A stretch of 64,000 nucleotides of DNA from Mediannikoviicoccus sp037890055 (GTDB lineage Bacteria > Bacillota > Clostridia > Tissierellales > Peptoniphilaceae). Made by a program: the position numbers and the translations under genes. Below are positions 38,490 through 46,533 of this stretch, one piece after another. A model generated the notes under the pieces. It had not been told where the DNA came from. It did no database searches and was given only the letters and a program-made list of their open reading frames with translations. Every line of letters begins with the position of its first letter. The first letter of the stretch is position 1. The stretch lies in assembly GCA_037890055.1 (NCBI GenBank), contig JBBKBD010000001.1; one strand, 5' to 3'.

Positions 38490-39854
38490 CTATCCTAAAA
38501 TAATAGTTCCATAAGCTTCTTTATAAAGCTTTTGTTTTCTTTTCTTTGTAGCAAATATTATAGTTAATATCCCCACTCTTCCAAAGAACATCGTTATAAT
38601 TAAAAGAATTTTAGAAAGAGGAGACAGTATAGCAGTTATACCTCTACTTATACCTACTGTGCCTAAAGCTGAAATCACTTCGTATAGTACATCTGAAGTT
38701 TTGAATGGCTCTGTAAACACAATAATATTTCCTACCACAAGTATCCACAACATATATATTATAAATGCAGCGATAGCTTTTTTAACCTGTGTGAATTTAA
38801 TCGTCTTGTTGAACATTATTATATCATCATCTCCGCGAATTTCAGATACTAAAACCATTATTATAAGTGCTACCGTTGTAACCTTAACCCCACCACCGGT
38901 ACTTGCAGGAGCTGCTCCAATTATCATTGCAACCATTGACATAATGGTAGAACTGTTATGCAAACCAGTTTGACTCATGGCTGAAAACCCTGCAGTTCTT
39001 AAGGTTACCGATTGAAAAAATGAATTTAGTAATTTATATCCTACAGGCAATCTTCCTATTGTTAGTTCGTTGTTAAACTCAAAAATAAAGAATAAAATTG
39101 TAAACGAAACCAATAATATTGCAGTTGTAGTTAAAACAACCTTTGAGTGTAATGAGTATCTTTTGAAATTTAATCTGTATTTTGTAATGTCCATATACAC
39201 ATTAAATCCAATTCCACCTATGATAACTAAAAGCGCTATTGGAAGTATAATCATAGCATTTGTATTAACTCCAAGTAGACTCTCTTGTCCAATTAAATCA
39301 AAACCCGCATTACAAAATGAAGATATTGAGTGAAATATGGAAAACCAAATCCCTTTGAGGAAGCCGTATACGGGAACGAAACTAAATGCCAATATGAATG
39401 CTCCTATGGATTCAATCACGAATGTTGATGCTAATACGTATCTTATAAGTTTTACTAGTCCACTATATCCCTTTGCGCCAACTTGCTCTCTAATAATTAG
39501 TCTTGATGATAGTGTAATCCTCTTTCCAAGTAACATGGCAACTAAAGTAGAAAGCGTCATTACTCCCAATCCACCTATCTGAATTAGCATAATAATAATT
39601 ATCTGTCCAAAAAAATTCCAATGGTTTGCTGTTACAACTGGAGTAAGACCCGTAACACATACTGCCGATGTGGAAACAAATAGACTATCTAAGTAAAGTG
39701 TGGGCTTCCCATTTGCAGAAGAAATCGGTAGGGAGAGCAATATAGAACCTGTTAAAATAATTATTAAAAATCCAATCATAAGATAAAGCGGTGGATTGTT
39801 TTCTATTTTTTTAATTAATTTAGTAAATTTGTCAAATTTTTTTGAAAAATGCAT
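38490..39854 (-). CDS. ktrB: Potassium transporter KtrB/TrkH family
   Basis: The 454-residue membrane protein has four M1-P-M2 repeats; selectivity-filter segments such as AVCVTGLTPV, SFCNAGFDLIG, LRTAGFSAM and SALGTVGISRG are visible. It imports potassium (with sodium in Ktr systems) together with KtrA. Only 42 bases separate it from rplT and a terminator fills that gap, so its promoter is not evident. Confidence 0.93.
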   Translation of the reverse strand: MHFSKKFDKFTKLIKKIENNPPLYLMIGFLIIILTGSILLSLPISSANGKPTLYLDSLFVSTSAVCVTGLTPVVTANHWNFFGQIIIIMLIQIGGLGVMTLSTLVAMLLGKRITLSSRLIIREQVGAKGYSGLVKLIRYVLASTFVIESIGAFILAFSFVPVYGFLKGIWFSIFHSISSFCNAGFDLIGQESLLGVNTNAMIILPIALLVIIGGIGFNVYMDITKYRLNFKRYSLHSKVVLTTTAILLVSFTILFFIFEFNNELTIGRLPVGYKLLNSFFQSVTLRTAGFSAMSQTGLHNSSTIMSMVAMIIGAAPASTGGGVKVTTVALIIMVLVSEIRGDDDIIMFNKTIKFTQVKKAIAAFIIYMLWILVVGNIIVFTEPFKTSDVLYEVISALGTVGISRGITAILSPLSKILLIITMFFGRVGILTIIFATKKRKQKLYKEAYGTIILG

Positions 39855-39872
39855 TTATTTCCCTCTAAACGC

Positions 39873-39896
39873 AAAAAAACCCCAATGGTTTGGGAT
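39873..39896 (-). terminator. Terminator of infC-rpmI-rplT
   Basis: ATCCCAA and TTGGGGT form a 7-bp stem followed by seven T, directly after the rplT stop. Confidence 0.8.
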
Positions 39897-40247
39897 TTAA
39901 GCGTTTTTTGCTATCTCTACAAGTTTTTCAAAAGCTTGAGGATCTTTAATTGCAAGATCAGATAACATCTTTCTGTTCATGTCAATTCCATTTTGCTTTA
40001 AACCATGCATAAACTTGCTGTAGCTAAGTCCATGTTGTCTAGTTGCAGCATTGATTCTTGCAATCCACATTTGTCTGAAATCTCTTTTTCTTCTCTTTCT
40101 ACCAATGAAAGAATAAGCCATTGACTTCATTACAGCTTGATTAGCTGTTCTATATAAAGTGGATTTAGAACCGTAATATCCTTTTGCAGATTTTAATACT
40201 TTTTTATGTCTTTTGTGGGCATTTGTACCCCTTTTAACTCTAGCCAT
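39897..40247 (-). CDS. rplT: 50S ribosomal protein L20
   Basis: The 116-residue basic protein has the diagnostic start MARVKRGTNAHKRHKKVLK and FRQMWIARINAATRQHGLSYSKF. Besides its assembly role, L20 is the known feedback repressor of the infC-rpmI-rplT transcript in Firmicutes, and a suitable leader is present upstream of infC. Confidence 0.97.
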   Translation of the reverse strand: MARVKRGTNAHKRHKKVLKSAKGYYGSKSTLYRTANQAVMKSMAYSFIGRKRRKRDFRQMWIARINAATRQHGLSYSKFMHGLKQNGIDMNRKMLSDLAIKDPQAFEKLVEIAKNA

Positions 40248-40265
40248 TCTGTACTACCTCCTAAT

Positions 40266-40457
40266 TTACGGAATCATATGATCAATTCTCTTTTGATCAC
40301 CCTTGCTAACTAAAGTAGCTTTTCTTAAGTTTCTAATTCTCTTTTGTGATTTCTTTCCTGTTATGTGGCTCTTGTAAGCTTTATATCTTTTTAATTTTCC
40401 AGAGGCAGTTCTTTTAAATCTCTTTGCAGAACCTCTGTGAGTTTTCATCTTTGGCAT
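40266..40457 (-). CDS. rpmI: 50S ribosomal protein L35
   Basis: This 63-residue, very basic protein begins MPKMKTHRGSAKRFKRTASG, as expected for L35. It lies between infC and rplT with the usual short spacers and a GGAGG-type ribosome site. Confidence 0.97.
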   Translation of the reverse strand: MPKMKTHRGSAKRFKRTASGKLKRYKAYKSHITGKKSQKRIRNLRKATLVSKGDQKRIDHMIP

Positions 40458-40467
40458 AATTTACCTC

Positions 40468-40983
40468 CTAATTATTTTCTGGATTTGGAGCAAGGAACAT
40501 TACCATGCTACGGCCTTCCATAGTAGGCTTTTTATCTATAATTCCATTTTCAGATGTTAATTCAGCAAAATCATTTAATACATCTTTACCTATGGAAGTA
40601 TGTCCAAGTTCTCTTCCTCTAAATCTTACTGTAACTTTTACTCTATCACCCTTCTTAAGGAAATTGTTAGCTTGATTTGCTTTAACTTCCAAATCATGTG
40701 TATCGATGTTTGGTGATAGTCTAAGTTCTTTTACATTAATAACTTTTTGTTTTTTCTTTGCTTCTTTTTCTCTTTTGATGGCCTCGTATCTATACTTGCC
40801 ATAATCAATAACCTTACAAACCGGTGGTTTTGCATTAGGAGCAATGTTTACTAAGTCCAAGTCTGCTTCCCTTGCTGCATCAAGCGCTTCGTTAATAGAT
40901 ACAACACCTATTTGTTCACCGTCCGCACCAATAAGTCTTACTTCTTTTGCTCTAATACCCTCGTTAATTTGTAATTCCTTAAT
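40468..40983 (-). CDS. infC: Translation initiation factor IF-3, AUU start
   Basis: IF-3 keeps ribosomal subunits apart and proofreads the start codon. The protein matches at both domains (INEGIRAKEVRLIGADGEQ; VKVTVRFRGRELGHTSIG; SMVMFLAPN). I set the start at ATT 40983-40981, because GGAGG sits seven bases upstream and the usual N-terminus (KELQINEGIR) follows. An ATG eight codons earlier has no ribosome site and overlaps the attenuator T tract. AUU starts are known for infC in E. coli and Geobacillus and allow IF-3 to limit its own translation. Confidence 0.92.
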   Translation of the reverse strand: MKELQINEGIRAKEVRLIGADGEQIGVVSINEALDAAREADLDLVNIAPNAKPPVCKVIDYGKYRYEAIKREKEAKKKQKVINVKELRLSPNIDTHDLEVKANQANNFLKKGDRVKVTVRFRGRELGHTSIGKDVLNDFAELTSENGIIDKKPTMEGRSMVMFLAPNPENN

Positions 40984-41008
40984 GATTACACCTCCATAAA
41001 ATTTCATT

Positions 41009-41112
41009 AAAAAAAGGCAGATAGAAATATCCGCCTATAAATCACTTAACTTATTACCTTATGCACCCGATTGTGATAAGGTGAGAGCGGATAACTCTAC
41101 TTTTACTAACGT
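41009..41112 (-). promoter_or_regulatory. infC leader with terminator/antiterminator (L20-type)
   Basis: A terminator hairpin GGCGGATA/TATCTGCC (41016-41035) is followed by seven T just before infC. The 5' part of the leader carries TATCCGC (41087-41093), which can pair perfectly with GCGGATA of the terminator arm. A further stem ACCTTAT/ATAAGGT (41056-41082) lies between. This fits the L20-responsive leader class; which fold L20 stabilises is inferred. Confidence 0.82.
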
Positions 41113-41117
41113 AAACT

Positions 41118-41146
41118 ATTATATTATCTAAATTTTAATTTGTCAA
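41118..41146 (-). promoter_or_regulatory. Consensus SigA promoter of the infC operon
   Basis: TTGACA (41141-41146), 17 bases, TATAAT (41118-41123), 7 bases after the asnS stop. Confidence 0.9.
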
Positions 41147-41153
41147 ATATTTT

Positions 41154-42539
41154 TTAAAATTCGCAATGTCCCACTGTTCTTGGGAATGGAAGTACGTCTC
41201 TAATGTTGGTCATACCTGTTAAATACATTACCATTCTTTCAAAACCAATTCCAAATCCACCATGGTGAACAGTACCATATCTTCTTAGGTCCATGTACCA
41301 GTCATAATCTTCTGGTTTAAGTCCCCCATCAATTATCTTTTGTTTTAGAACTTCCGGTCTGTATTCCCTTTCACTTCCACCAATTAACTCACCAATTCCT
41401 GGTACAAGTAAGTCCATAGCTGCTACGGTCTTTCCATCTTCATTTAGCTTCATGTAGAAGGCCTTTATATCCTTTGGATAGTCTGTTATAAATACTGGAC
41501 CTCCAACAATCTGTTCGGAAATATATCTTTCGTGTTCAGTTTGTAAGTCCATTCCCCATTCTACAGGGTATTGGAAATCAACCTTTGCATCTTTTAAGAT
41601 ATTTATGGCTTCTGTGTAGGTCAATGTTTTAAAATCGCTGTTGACAACTTTTTCAAGTCTTTCTATTAGTCCCTTTTGAACGAACTTGTCGAAGAATTCC
41701 ATTTCTTGTGGGCAGCTTTCTAAAACATATTTAATAATGTACTTTATTACATCTTCTGCTAGTTCACAAACATCCTTTAGTTCTGCAAATGCAATTTCAG
41801 GTTCAATCATCCAGAACTCTGCCGCATGTCTAGGAGTGTTTGAGTTTTCTGCTCTAAATGTAGGGCCAAAAGTATATACATTTCTATGGGACATTATAAA
41901 GGATTCTACTTGAAGTTGACCACTTACTGTTAGATTTGTTCTCTTACCAAAGAAATCTTCTTTAAAATCTATTTCTCCATTTTCAGTCTTAGGCAAATTA
42001 TCTAAGTCTAATGTAGAAACTTCGAACATCTCTCCTGCACCTTCAGCGTCAGATCCAGTAATTATTGGAGTGTGTACATATACAAAGCCTCTTTCGTTAA
42101 AGAACTTATGTATTGCGTAGCTAAGCTCTGAACGAACTTTAAATACTGCATTAAAAGTATTTGTTCTAGGTCTTAAATGTAATATGGTTCTTAAGAATTC
42201 AAATGTATGTCTCTTCTTTTGTAGTGGATAATCATCGTCCGATGCTCCTTCAACATAAATATTGTTTGCTTGAACTTCATAGGCCTGTTTAGCTTGTGGA
42301 CTCTTAACTAGTTTTCCCTTGACAATAATAGCTGAGCTTAGTCCTAGCTTGCTAATCTCTTCAAAGTTTTCTACATCTTTGTCCACAACTACCTGTACAG
42401 GTTTAAACTGAGTTCCGTCATTTAATTCAATAAATCCCAAGTTCTTTTGAAATCTTGAGTTTTTAATCCAACCTGCAATCTCTACTTCTTGGCCTATGAA
42501 TTTTTCATAATCTTTTTCAATATCTCTAAGTAAAATCAA
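41154..42539 (-). CDS. asnS: Asparaginyl-tRNA synthetase
   Basis: Class IIb synthetase of 461 residues: OB-fold anticodon domain (IAGWIKNSRFQKNLGFIELNDG), motif 2 (FRAENSNTPRHAAEFWMIEPE) and motif 3 (GGFGIGFERMVMYLTGM). The HAAEFWM segment marks AsnRS rather than AspRS. No T-box precedes it; it follows rarA by one base and is probably transcribed with it. Confidence 0.95.
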   Translation of the reverse strand: MILLRDIEKDYEKFIGQEVEIAGWIKNSRFQKNLGFIELNDGTQFKPVQVVVDKDVENFEEISKLGLSSAIIVKGKLVKSPQAKQAYEVQANNIYVEGASDDDYPLQKKRHTFEFLRTILHLRPRTNTFNAVFKVRSELSYAIHKFFNERGFVYVHTPIITGSDAEGAGEMFEVSTLDLDNLPKTENGEIDFKEDFFGKRTNLTVSGQLQVESFIMSHRNVYTFGPTFRAENSNTPRHAAEFWMIEPEIAFAELKDVCELAEDVIKYIIKYVLESCPQEMEFFDKFVQKGLIERLEKVVNSDFKTLTYTEAINILKDAKVDFQYPVEWGMDLQTEHERYISEQIVGGPVFITDYPKDIKAFYMKLNEDGKTVAAMDLLVPGIGELIGGSEREYRPEVLKQKIIDGGLKPEDYDWYMDLRRYGTVHHGGFGIGFERMVMYLTGMTNIRDVLPFPRTVGHCEF

Positions 42540-42540
42540 T

Positions 42541-43854
42541 TTATTCCTCCCTTAAACTTTTAAGTAATTCATATATCTTTTTTTCATAACCTATTTCTTT
42601 AGGATTATAATAATTTTTTTCTTCAAAATTTTCTGGCATATACCTTTGCTTTACATATCCACCTTTATAATCATGGGGATATTTATATCCAATTCCATGG
42701 CCCAAGTCCTTTGCGCCACTATAATGTGCATCCCTTAAGTAACCAGGAATTTCTAGATTTGGATTTGATTTGACATCTTCTATGGCTTTCATTATGGCCA
42801 CGTATGAGCTGTTACTCTTAGGTGCAGTTGCAAGATAAGTAACCCCTTGTGCAAGGTTTAGCTTACACTCTGGAAGCCCAATAACTTCCGCCGCTCTAAA
42901 CACATCATTTGCAACGGTTAACGCCCTTGGGTCTGCATTACCTATATCTTCAGATGCAAATATTATCATTCTTCTTGCTATGAATTTTGGATCTTCTCCA
43001 GACTGTAACATCTTAGCCAAATAAACTAGTGCTGCATCGGGGTTTGAACCCCTCATGGATTTTATAAATGCAGATATGGTGTCATAGTGAATATCACCAT
43101 CTCTATCATAACCTAAATGATTTAAAAAGAAACTGTCCTTTATAATATCTTTGGTAAGTTTTATCTTTCCATCAACTTCCTCTGTGGATAGTACTGCAAC
43201 CTCCAAACTATTTAAGGCATTTCTTACGTCCCCATTTGAAAGCTTTGCTATAAAATCCAGTTCTTCTTCCCCAATTTCAATATTATACATAGAAAGTCCA
43301 TCTTTATGTTCAAGGGCTCTCTTTAAAGCTTTTTTTATATCTTCTGGTGAAAGATGTTTAAGCTCTACTATTTTTGTTCTTGATAAAAGAGCTCTATTTA
43401 CTTCAAAAAACGGATTTTCTGTTGTTGCACCTATTAAAGTTATTAGCCCCGACTCCACGTGCGGGAGAAGCGCATCCTGTTGAGACTTGTTAAATCTATG
43501 AATCTCATCTACAAACAAAATCGTCTTTTTGTTAAAGAAGTTTTGATTGTCCTCTGCGTTTTTTACAACTTCTTTAACATCTTTAACTCCCGATGTTACC
43601 GCCGAAAGCTTTTCAAAAACCCTATTGGTAGATTTTGATATAACATATGCCAAAGTGGTCTTTCCCGTTCCCGGCGGACCGTATAATATTAAAGATCCTA
43701 TTCTATCTGTTTTTATTAACCTAATTAAAGGGCTGTTTGGATAAATGATATGCTCTTGACCATAAAAATCTTCTACGTTTTCAGGTCTAACCCTTTCAGC
43801 CAAGGGCGCAGAATTTTTCATTTTTTGTTCTAAATCATATTCAAATAAGTCCAT
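42541..43854 (-). CDS. rarA: Replication-associated recombination ATPase RarA (MgsA)
   Basis: This AAA+ clamp-loader-like ATPase of 437 residues has Walker A GPPGTGKTT at 59-67, Walker B with ILFVDEIHRFNKSQQDALLP, sensor 1 in LIGATTENPFFEV, and the C-terminal tetramerisation domain with VYLATAPKSNSSY. It acts at stalled replication forks. GGGGGAAAT precedes the ATG. Its promoter in the 120 bases upstream is not clear. Confidence 0.95.
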   Translation of the reverse strand: MDLFEYDLEQKMKNSAPLAERVRPENVEDFYGQEHIIYPNSPLIRLIKTDRIGSLILYGPPGTGKTTLAYVISKSTNRVFEKLSAVTSGVKDVKEVVKNAEDNQNFFNKKTILFVDEIHRFNKSQQDALLPHVESGLITLIGATTENPFFEVNRALLSRTKIVELKHLSPEDIKKALKRALEHKDGLSMYNIEIGEEELDFIAKLSNGDVRNALNSLEVAVLSTEEVDGKIKLTKDIIKDSFFLNHLGYDRDGDIHYDTISAFIKSMRGSNPDAALVYLAKMLQSGEDPKFIARRMIIFASEDIGNADPRALTVANDVFRAAEVIGLPECKLNLAQGVTYLATAPKSNSSYVAIMKAIEDVKSNPNLEIPGYLRDAHYSGAKDLGHGIGYKYPHDYKGGYVKQRYMPENFEEKNYYNPKEIGYEKKIYELLKSLREE

Positions 43855-43953
43855 ATTTCCCCCTAGTTTATTTATATTATCACAAAAACAGTTCTATTAA
43901 CATAGAAAAGGAATTTAAATTTTTATCAAATCAAAATATTTTTCTATATAAAA

Positions 43954-43977
43954 CAAAAAGCCCCATTAAATGAGGCT
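43954..43977 (-). terminator. Terminator of ftsZ-nrdR
   Basis: AGCCTCAT and ATGGGGCT form an 8-bp stem (one wobble, 3-base loop), then TTTTT. The nrdR stop codon lies in the stem. Confidence 0.87.
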
Positions 43978-44425
43978 AATCTTTAACTTCTTCCAACTCT
44001 TCGTAAAATGATTCAACTCTTTGAAACTCTTTATATACTGAGGCAAATCTTATATAGGCAACTTTATCTATGTTTTTTAGTTTTTCCATAATCAATTCGC
44101 CAATTTCAGAAGATGGAATTTCTTTTTTATTCAAATGATTTAATTCTAGCTCTATCTCCTTAGTTGCGTTTTCTAACACCTCTAAAGGAACTTTTCTCTT
44201 GTAGCAAGATTTAATCATTCCATTTAAAATTTTATTTCTATCAAAAGATTCTCGCTCTTGATTCTTTTTTATTATGATTAGTGAGTTGATTTCATATTTT
44301 TCATATGTTGTAAATCTTCTCTTACAATCATTGCACTCCCTCCTTCTTCTAATGGAGGTTTCGCTATCAACCTGTCTCGAATCTACAACTCTAGTGTTTG
44401 TAGAGTTGCAAAAAGGACATCTCAT
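43976..44425 (-). CDS. nrdR: Ribonucleotide reductase repressor NrdR
   Basis: The 149 residues comprise an N-terminal zinc ribbon (Cys3, Cys6, Cys31, Cys34) and an ATP-cone domain (SLIIIKKNQERESFDRNKILNGM). It represses nrd genes according to ATP/dATP. It follows ftsZ by 3 bases and ends in a terminator. No ribonucleotide reductase gene is in the window. Confidence 0.96.
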   Translation of the reverse strand: MRCPFCNSTNTRVVDSRQVDSETSIRRRRECNDCKRRFTTYEKYEINSLIIIKKNQERESFDRNKILNGMIKSCYKRKVPLEVLENATKEIELELNHLNKKEIPSSEIGELIMEKLKNIDKVAYIRFASVYKEFQRVESFYEELEEVKD

Positions 44426-44428
44426 TAC

Positions 44429-45496
44429 TTAAAATCCTCTTTTCTTTAAGAATGAAGGTATTTCTATATCATCAAGATCATTTGATTCTTTAGATTCACT
44501 ATCTTCTTCTTTTTCTTCATTAATACTATTAGTAAAACTATCTTTGTTAAAACCAGTAGCAATTACAGTTATCTTTATATCGTCTTTTAGTGTTTCGTCA
44601 ATTCCTGCACCAAATATGATATTTGCATCTGGATCAACCGCTTCTCTTATTAATTCAGAAGCTTCGTTAACTTCGAATATTCCCAAATCTGAACCAGTAA
44701 CGTTTATAAGAACTGCCTTTGCTCCATCAATTGAAGTTTCAAGAAGTGGACTCTTAACTGCAAGTCTTGCAGCTTCAACTGCTCTATTTTCACCTGTAGC
44801 AACTCCAATACCCATGTGAGCAATACCTTGGTCATGCATAATTGCTTTAACATCAGCAAAGTCAAGGTTAATTAGATTAGGAACTGCGATTAAGTCTGAA
44901 ATACCTTTAATACCATTAAGTAATACTTCATCTGCCATAGCAAATGCTTCTTTCATTGTAGTTCTCTTTTCAGCAATTTGAAGTAATCTATCATTAGGTA
45001 TAGTTACAAGTGTATCAACTTTGTCCTTTAAAGCTTCAATACCTTGTTCTGCTTGAAGTTGTCTTTTTCTTCCTTCAAAAGCGAATGGTTTTGTAACTAC
45101 TCCTACAGTAAGTATTCCTAGTTCCTTTGCTATTTCAGCAACAACTGGAGCGGCACCTGTACCAGTACCTCCACCCATACCTGCAGTAATAAATACCATG
45201 TCAGCGCCTTGAAGCATTTCAACAATTTCGTTTCTACTTTCTTCTGCAGCCTTTTGTCCAATAGATGGATTAGCTCCTGCTCCAAGTCCCTTTGTTAGTT
45301 TTTCGCCAATTTGTAATTTGTTTTCAATGTCACTTGCAAGTAGAATTTGTTTGTCAGTGTTCATTGCAATAAGTTCAACACCTGTTAAACCTGTTTCTAA
45401 CATTCTCATTAAAGCGTTGTTACCGCCTCCACCAACACCTACTACTTTTATATTCGCCATTGAATTGTCGTTTGCGATTTCCATTTCAAAACTCAT
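44429..45496 (-). CDS. ftsZ: Cell division GTPase FtsZ
   Basis: This tubulin homologue forms the division ring. It has GGGGNNALMRM, the signature GGGTGTGAAP, and the C-terminal peptide DIEIPSFLKKRGF that binds partners such as FtsA/SepF. The ATG at 45496 (355 residues) is 9 bases from GGGAGG; an ATG three codons earlier directly abuts GGGAGG and is less likely. It has its own promoter and is separated from divIB by a terminator. ftsA is not present next to it. Confidence 0.96.
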   Translation of the reverse strand: MSFEMEIANDNSMANIKVVGVGGGGNNALMRMLETGLTGVELIAMNTDKQILLASDIENKLQIGEKLTKGLGAGANPSIGQKAAEESRNEIVEMLQGADMVFITAGMGGGTGTGAAPVVAEIAKELGILTVGVVTKPFAFEGRKRQLQAEQGIEALKDKVDTLVTIPNDRLLQIAEKRTTMKEAFAMADEVLLNGIKGISDLIAVPNLINLDFADVKAIMHDQGIAHMGIGVATGENRAVEAARLAVKSPLLETSIDGAKAVLINVTGSDLGIFEVNEASELIREAVDPDANIIFGAGIDETLKDDIKITVIATGFNKDSFTNSINEEKEEDSESKESNDLDDIEIPSFLKKRGF

Positions 45497-45539
45497 TATG
45501 TTCATCCTCCCAAAAATATTGTTTCATCTCTTAAGTATT

Positions 45540-45568
45540 ATTATATATTTAGGAATTTCAAAAGTCAA
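45540..45568 (-). promoter_or_regulatory. SigA promoter of ftsZ-nrdR
   Basis: TTGACT (45563-45568), 17 bases, TATAAT (45540-45545). Confidence 0.82.
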
Positions 45569-45574
45569 AATTAG

Positions 45575-45594
45575 AACCTGTATTTCTACGGGTT
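45575..45594 (-). repeat. Inverted repeat just upstream of the ftsZ -35
   Basis: AACCCGTA and TACAGGTT flank GAAA, with a single mismatch in the arms. It ends 6 bases before the -35 box, a position suited to a regulator site; no T tract follows. Confidence 0.45.
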
Positions 45595-45718
45595 TTGAGC
45601 CTTTTGGATTTTCTTTGTATTTTAAGTACATTATTTAATTCAAAATCTTTTAATCGCTGTTTTACTGCTGTTTGGATTTGTCTTAAAAGTTTAGTTTAAT
45701 GTTTTTTCTTTAGAAATC

Positions 45719-45760
45719 AAAAAATAAGCGAAATTAATATAATTTTTTAATTCCACTTAT
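45719..45760 (-). terminator. Terminator of mraY-murD-ftsW-murG-divIB
   Basis: A 14-bp stem pairs 45747-45760 with 45724-45737 (two wobbles) and is followed by five T. Confidence 0.8.
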
Positions 45761-45822
45761 CTAAATTAATATTCTATTTTATACTTTAGATTTGTTTCGT
45801 AGATACAATTTTCTAACACTAG

Positions 45823-46533
45823 CTAATCAGCTATAACTACAGGTTTCTTTACATTAGACACTTTTATTTCTTTTACATCTATACCTTTAGTATCATTCTC
45901 TGAAATAATTTTCGAAATAATTTCAAATTTCTTTTTTATTTGCTTTTTATTTCCAAAATACGCATTAATACCATCAATTTCCATGAACATATTCTTTTTA
46001 TCCGTTAAATTTAACCTGGTGAATTTTATATTGTACTTGTTGGCATTATCAAATATCTCTTTTATTGTAGCATCGTTAAATATACTAGTGTTTACAATAA
46101 GATCTGTATTCACTCCAACAATTTCTGGTAGATTTTCTGTGTCATCTTTCTTATTGCTTATATTTCCCAAGGTGTCTATAAATACAATCTCTTTATTCTT
46201 AGCTACAATATATGCAATATTTGTCTTCTCTAAAATTTCAACTTTCAACTTATTGGGAAACTCTTTTTTTATATCAACTTCTATTATCTTATCATCATCT
46301 GATAGTTTTTTCTCTGCGTCCTTTATATTTGCCAAGAAGTAATTTTTCCCATATATTTTCGACTCATTTTTAAAGTCTTCAATTGTATAAGTCTTATTTC
46401 CATCCATTTCAATATTTGTTAAATTAAAATATGGATGTCTTAGCAAAAAATACGCCATAATAGATATTATTGAAATTATGATTATAATTGTCCAAATTAA
46501 GGCAAAATTACTTTTTCTTTTTTTATTTTCCAT
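45823..46533 (-). CDS. divIB: Division protein DivIB/FtsQ
   Basis: The 236-residue bitopic protein has a short basic cytoplasmic N-terminus (MENKKRKSNF), one membrane segment (about 11-30), a POTRA domain starting near HPYFNLTNIEMDGN, and a beta domain. It stabilises FtsL in the divisome. It overlaps murG by 11 bases, the position FtsQ/DivIB usually has in this cluster, and is the last gene before a terminator. Confidence 0.88.
   Translation of the reverse strand: MENKKRKSNFALIWTIIIIISIISIMAYFLLRHPYFNLTNIEMDGNKTYTIEDFKNESKIYGKNYFLANIKDAEKKLSDDDKIIEVDIKKEFPNKLKVEILEKTNIAYIVAKNKEIVFIDTLGNISNKKDDTENLPEIVGVNTDLIVNTSIFNDATIKEIFDNANKYNIKFTRLNLTDKKNMFMEIDGINAYFGNKKQIKKKFEIISKIISENDTKGIDVKEIKVSNVKKPVVIAD

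Larger units (their letters stand above)
45506..45822 (-). other. 317-base intergenic region between divIB and ftsZ
   Basis: It holds no gene. Read on the minus strand it contains, in order, the divIB terminator, about 150 bases without recognised features, an inverted repeat, the ftsZ promoter and a ~40-base leader. Confidence 0.8.

Noticed and set aside
40984..41007. infC start at ATG 41007
   Set aside because: There is no ribosome site upstream, it directly follows the attenuator T tract, and it adds eight residues not typical of IF-3.
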